From Methanomethylovorans sp. (lineage in GTDB: Archaea; Halobacteriota; Methanosarcinia; Methanosarcinales; Methanosarcinaceae), in the NCBI GenBank assembly GCA_020854785.1, contig JAHFZE010000177.1, positions 1 to 6,549 on the forward strand: a stretch of DNA of 6,549 bases, read 5' to 3'. The translations under genes and the position numbers were made by a program. Below are positions 5,469 to 6,549 of this stretch, in pieces. The first letter of the stretch is position 1. Each line of letters starts with the position of its first letter. Below the pieces are notes generated by a model. That model did not search any database and was not told where the DNA came from. It saw nothing but the letters and a program-made list of their open reading frames with translations.

Positions 5469-5524
5469 GTTCATGGAAGAGGTTGTTCATTCTTAAGCCT
5501 TAATTACTATGAACTCCTTTTTTT
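5467..5524 (+). terminator. Inverted repeat and T-run after the GDT1 gene
   Basis: GAGTTCAT (5467-5474) and ATGAACTC (5509-5516) are perfect 8-bp inverted copies with a 34-nt loop. A run of seven T follows at 5518-5524. The first arm overlaps the transporter stop codon. It should end most transcription before the DUF1059-like gene, whose ATG is only 16 nt further on. Confidence 0.6.
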
Positions 5525-5540
5525 CTGTAAAGGGAGTACT

Positions 5541-5765
5541 ATGGCCAAACTACAGATCATGAAATGCAGGGACCTTGGTTTCAATGATGATTTCATTGTC
5601 ATAGAGCAGGACCGTGAAACTGCAAAGAAGAAGATGATGGACCACATATTAGAGAAGCATAAGGCAGAGTTTGAAACCCTGTCTGAGATGCACCAGGAAG
5701 AGATCCGTGCAAAAATGGATTTTCTGCTGACACGTGGTTGTGGCTGCGGGGTCAAAGAGCTCTGA
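5541..5765 (+). CDS. DUF1059-like small protein
   Basis: This is a 74-residue soluble protein. The start MKCRDLGFNDDFIVIEQDRET (residues 7-27) followed by HILEKHK (35-41) fits the DUF1059 pattern (CRDLGFDCDF, later H-x4-H). Here the second usual cysteine, after GF-D/N, is replaced by Asp (residue 16). A helical, charged middle (EFETLSEMHQEEIRAKMD) leads to an unusual C-terminal GCGCG cluster (67 and 69 are Cys), so Cys9, Cys67, Cys69, His35 and His40 could together bind a metal; that is inference. The family has no established function that I know of. GGGAG lies four bases before the ATG. No clear TATA box lies between the preceding terminator and this gene, so expression may come from read-through or a weak promoter near 5498-5507. 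Confidence 0.7.
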   Translation: MAKLQIMKCRDLGFNDDFIVIEQDRETAKKKMMDHILEKHKAEFETLSEMHQEEIRAKMDFLLTRGCGCGVKEL

Positions 5766-5802
5766 TCTCGGTTCTTTGGTTTTTCGGCTTATCCTCATTA
5801 CA

Positions 5803-5810
5803 TTTATATC
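5803..5810 (+). promoter_or_regulatory. TATA box of rnpB
   Basis: TTTATATC lies about 25 nt before the first paired base of the RNase P RNA (5832), the standard archaeal spacing. T-rich sequence just before it (5772-5785) may end transcription of the DUF1059-like gene. Confidence 0.65.
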
Positions 5811-5831
5811 TGATGTAGCTTTCTATGTACC

Positions 5832-6177
5832 GGAGAGAGGAAGGGCGGCCTCCGGATCGATGATCTGAGGAAAGTCTCCCCACCGTCTGAACACACGAGC
5901 ACCTGTAAAGGGTGTCTGGCGAGAGCTAGGGCTCTGGCACAGAAACGATACCACGCCATGCCAATGCAATGATACCGAAAGGTTGAGGTCGTATGGAATG
6001 TGGATGGAACGGCGAATCCTCGTGGGTGCAAGTCAGAAGTAGGGATAAGCGGTGTTCAGACCGCCCCCGAAGTTAACGACGCTTAGCCGAATGCCGCAGC
6101 TGTAAATGCCACTGGCTGTTCCTTCAGTGCCACGCACTTAAGGGATCTTTACAGTAACAGAAGGGAGCTTACTCTCC
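5832..6177 (+). ncRNA. rnpB: RNase P RNA, archaeal type
   Basis: This is the catalytic RNA that trims the 5' leader from precursor tRNAs. The universal CR-I block GAGGAAAGTC (5867-5876) and the CR-V block ACAGAAGGGAGCTTAC (6157-6172) are present. They pair as helix P4: AAG-CUCCC (5872-5880, with U5875 bulged) with GGGAGCUU (6163-6170), which keeps the universally conserved bulged U. P1 is a perfect 6-bp helix, GGAGAG (5832-5837) with CTCTCC (6172-6177). A P3-like hairpin spans 5849-5870, and further hairpins are clear at 5922-5935 and 6049-6064. A CR-II-like ACAGAAACGATACC is at 5939-5952. The length of about 346 nt is normal for archaeal type A. Ends are set by P1 and the TATA spacing, so they may be off by a few bases. 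The open frame on the opposite strand (5804-6031) is an artefact. Confidence 0.95.
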
Positions 6178-6549
6178 TCACTCCTTTGCAGTTCTAAACA
6201 TGCCTGCTACTATTCTTAGCAGTGTGAAGGGTATTCTCAGCATAGACCTTTTTACGTATTCCCTGTAACCATAGACTCCCTTTCCTGTAAGCACATACAT
6301 TCTAAAAAGTTCAGGGTCCTTGTTGAACAGGTAGAATATCTTCTCTATATGTCCATGAAAAGCATTTCCGAATTTAAGAGCAATACGCAGATCATTGTTA
6401 AATAATACATCACATCTTTTTCTGTAAGTGGATAGATCAGTGCCATTATAGATAGCTTCAGCAGCCACTTCGCCTGCAGCCACCCCGCTTGCGACTGCAT
6501 AATATATTCCCTCGCCAAGGAACGGGTCCACAAAACCAGCAGCATCTCC
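6178..6549 (-). CDS. Geranylgeranyl reductase family protein, C-terminal fragment
   Basis: The minus strand is open from the right edge to a TGA at 6180-6178, giving the last 123 residues. It opens with GDAAGFVDPFLGEGIYYAV, the C-terminal FAD-contacting motif of the geranylgeranyl reductase (ChlP-like) flavoprotein family. The helical region and basic tail (LRIPFTLLRIVAGMFRTAKE) are typical of it. In archaea such enzymes saturate the geranylgeranyl chains of ether lipids or related isoprenoids such as methanophenazine or menaquinone side chains; which one cannot be told from this fragment. A GTG at 6531 lies inside the motif and is not a start; the true start is outside the window. The gene is convergent with rnpB, and the two ends touch with no spacer. 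Confidence 0.88.
   Translation of the reverse strand, partial: GDAAGFVDPFLGEGIYYAVASGVAAGEVAAEAIYNGTDLSTYRKRCDVLFNNDLRIALKFGNAFHGHIEKIFYLFNKDPELFRMYVLTGKGVYGYREYVKRSMLRIPFTLLRIVAGMFRTAKE

Noticed and set aside
5804..6031. Minus-strand 75-codon frame
   Set aside because: It lies on the complement of the RNase P RNA, whose conserved helices explain this sequence.
1..6549. Mobile elements, CRISPR repeats, tRNA or rRNA genes
   Set aside because: I looked for spaced direct repeats, transposase or integrase motifs and tRNA/rRNA landmarks on both strands and saw none.

Overview
The window looks like part of the chromosome of a methylotrophic methanogenic archaeon of the Methanosarcinaceae type (Methanolobus, Methanococcoides or a relative). 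This rests on archaeal TATA-box promoters, T-tract terminators, an archaeal-type RNase P RNA, a geranylgeranyl reductase of archaeal lipid metabolism, a DUF432 protein (a family I know as archaeal), and the style of the CorA and HisG proteins. The genus is an inference from protein character; no search was run. I see no prophage, transposon, integron or CRISPR array.

Left part (1-3020): four tightly spaced genes on the minus strand form a probable ion-homeostasis operon. In transcription order they are corA (Mg2+/Co2+ channel, 2884-1799), a DUF432 protein (1757-1047), an MscS mechanosensitive channel (1050-175, sharing ATGA with DUF432), and the first 47 codons of a CNNM/CorC-type DUF21 membrane protein (141-1) that runs off the left edge. 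That last gene is easy to miss because it is short and truncated. A strong TATA box lies about 125 nt before corA, in an AT-rich stretch holding three short inverted repeats.

Middle (3020-3862): a gene-poor stretch of about 800 nt that is not empty. On the minus strand it holds a 40-residue Cys-rich (zinc-ribbon-like) small protein with a strong ribosome binding site and a hairpin terminator. Overlapping that gene's start codon is the end of another small, basic reading frame that seems to have lost its start by one base. Further along is a possible 27-residue single-helix membrane peptide followed by a T-tract.

Right part (3863-6549): hisG (minus; ATP phosphoribosyltransferase, long form, probable TTG start) is divergent from a GDT1/TMEM165-type cation transporter (plus; probably leaderless). 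A DUF1059-like small protein follows, and then rnpB, the RNase P RNA, with its own TATA box and a recognisable P1, P3 and P4. rnpB abuts the 3' end of a convergent geranylgeranyl reductase family gene that enters from the right edge.

The general theme is metal-ion and osmotic homeostasis (CorA, CNNM/CorC, MscS, GDT1) next to housekeeping genes. The least-described elements are DUF432 inside the channel operon and the microproteins at 3202-3720.
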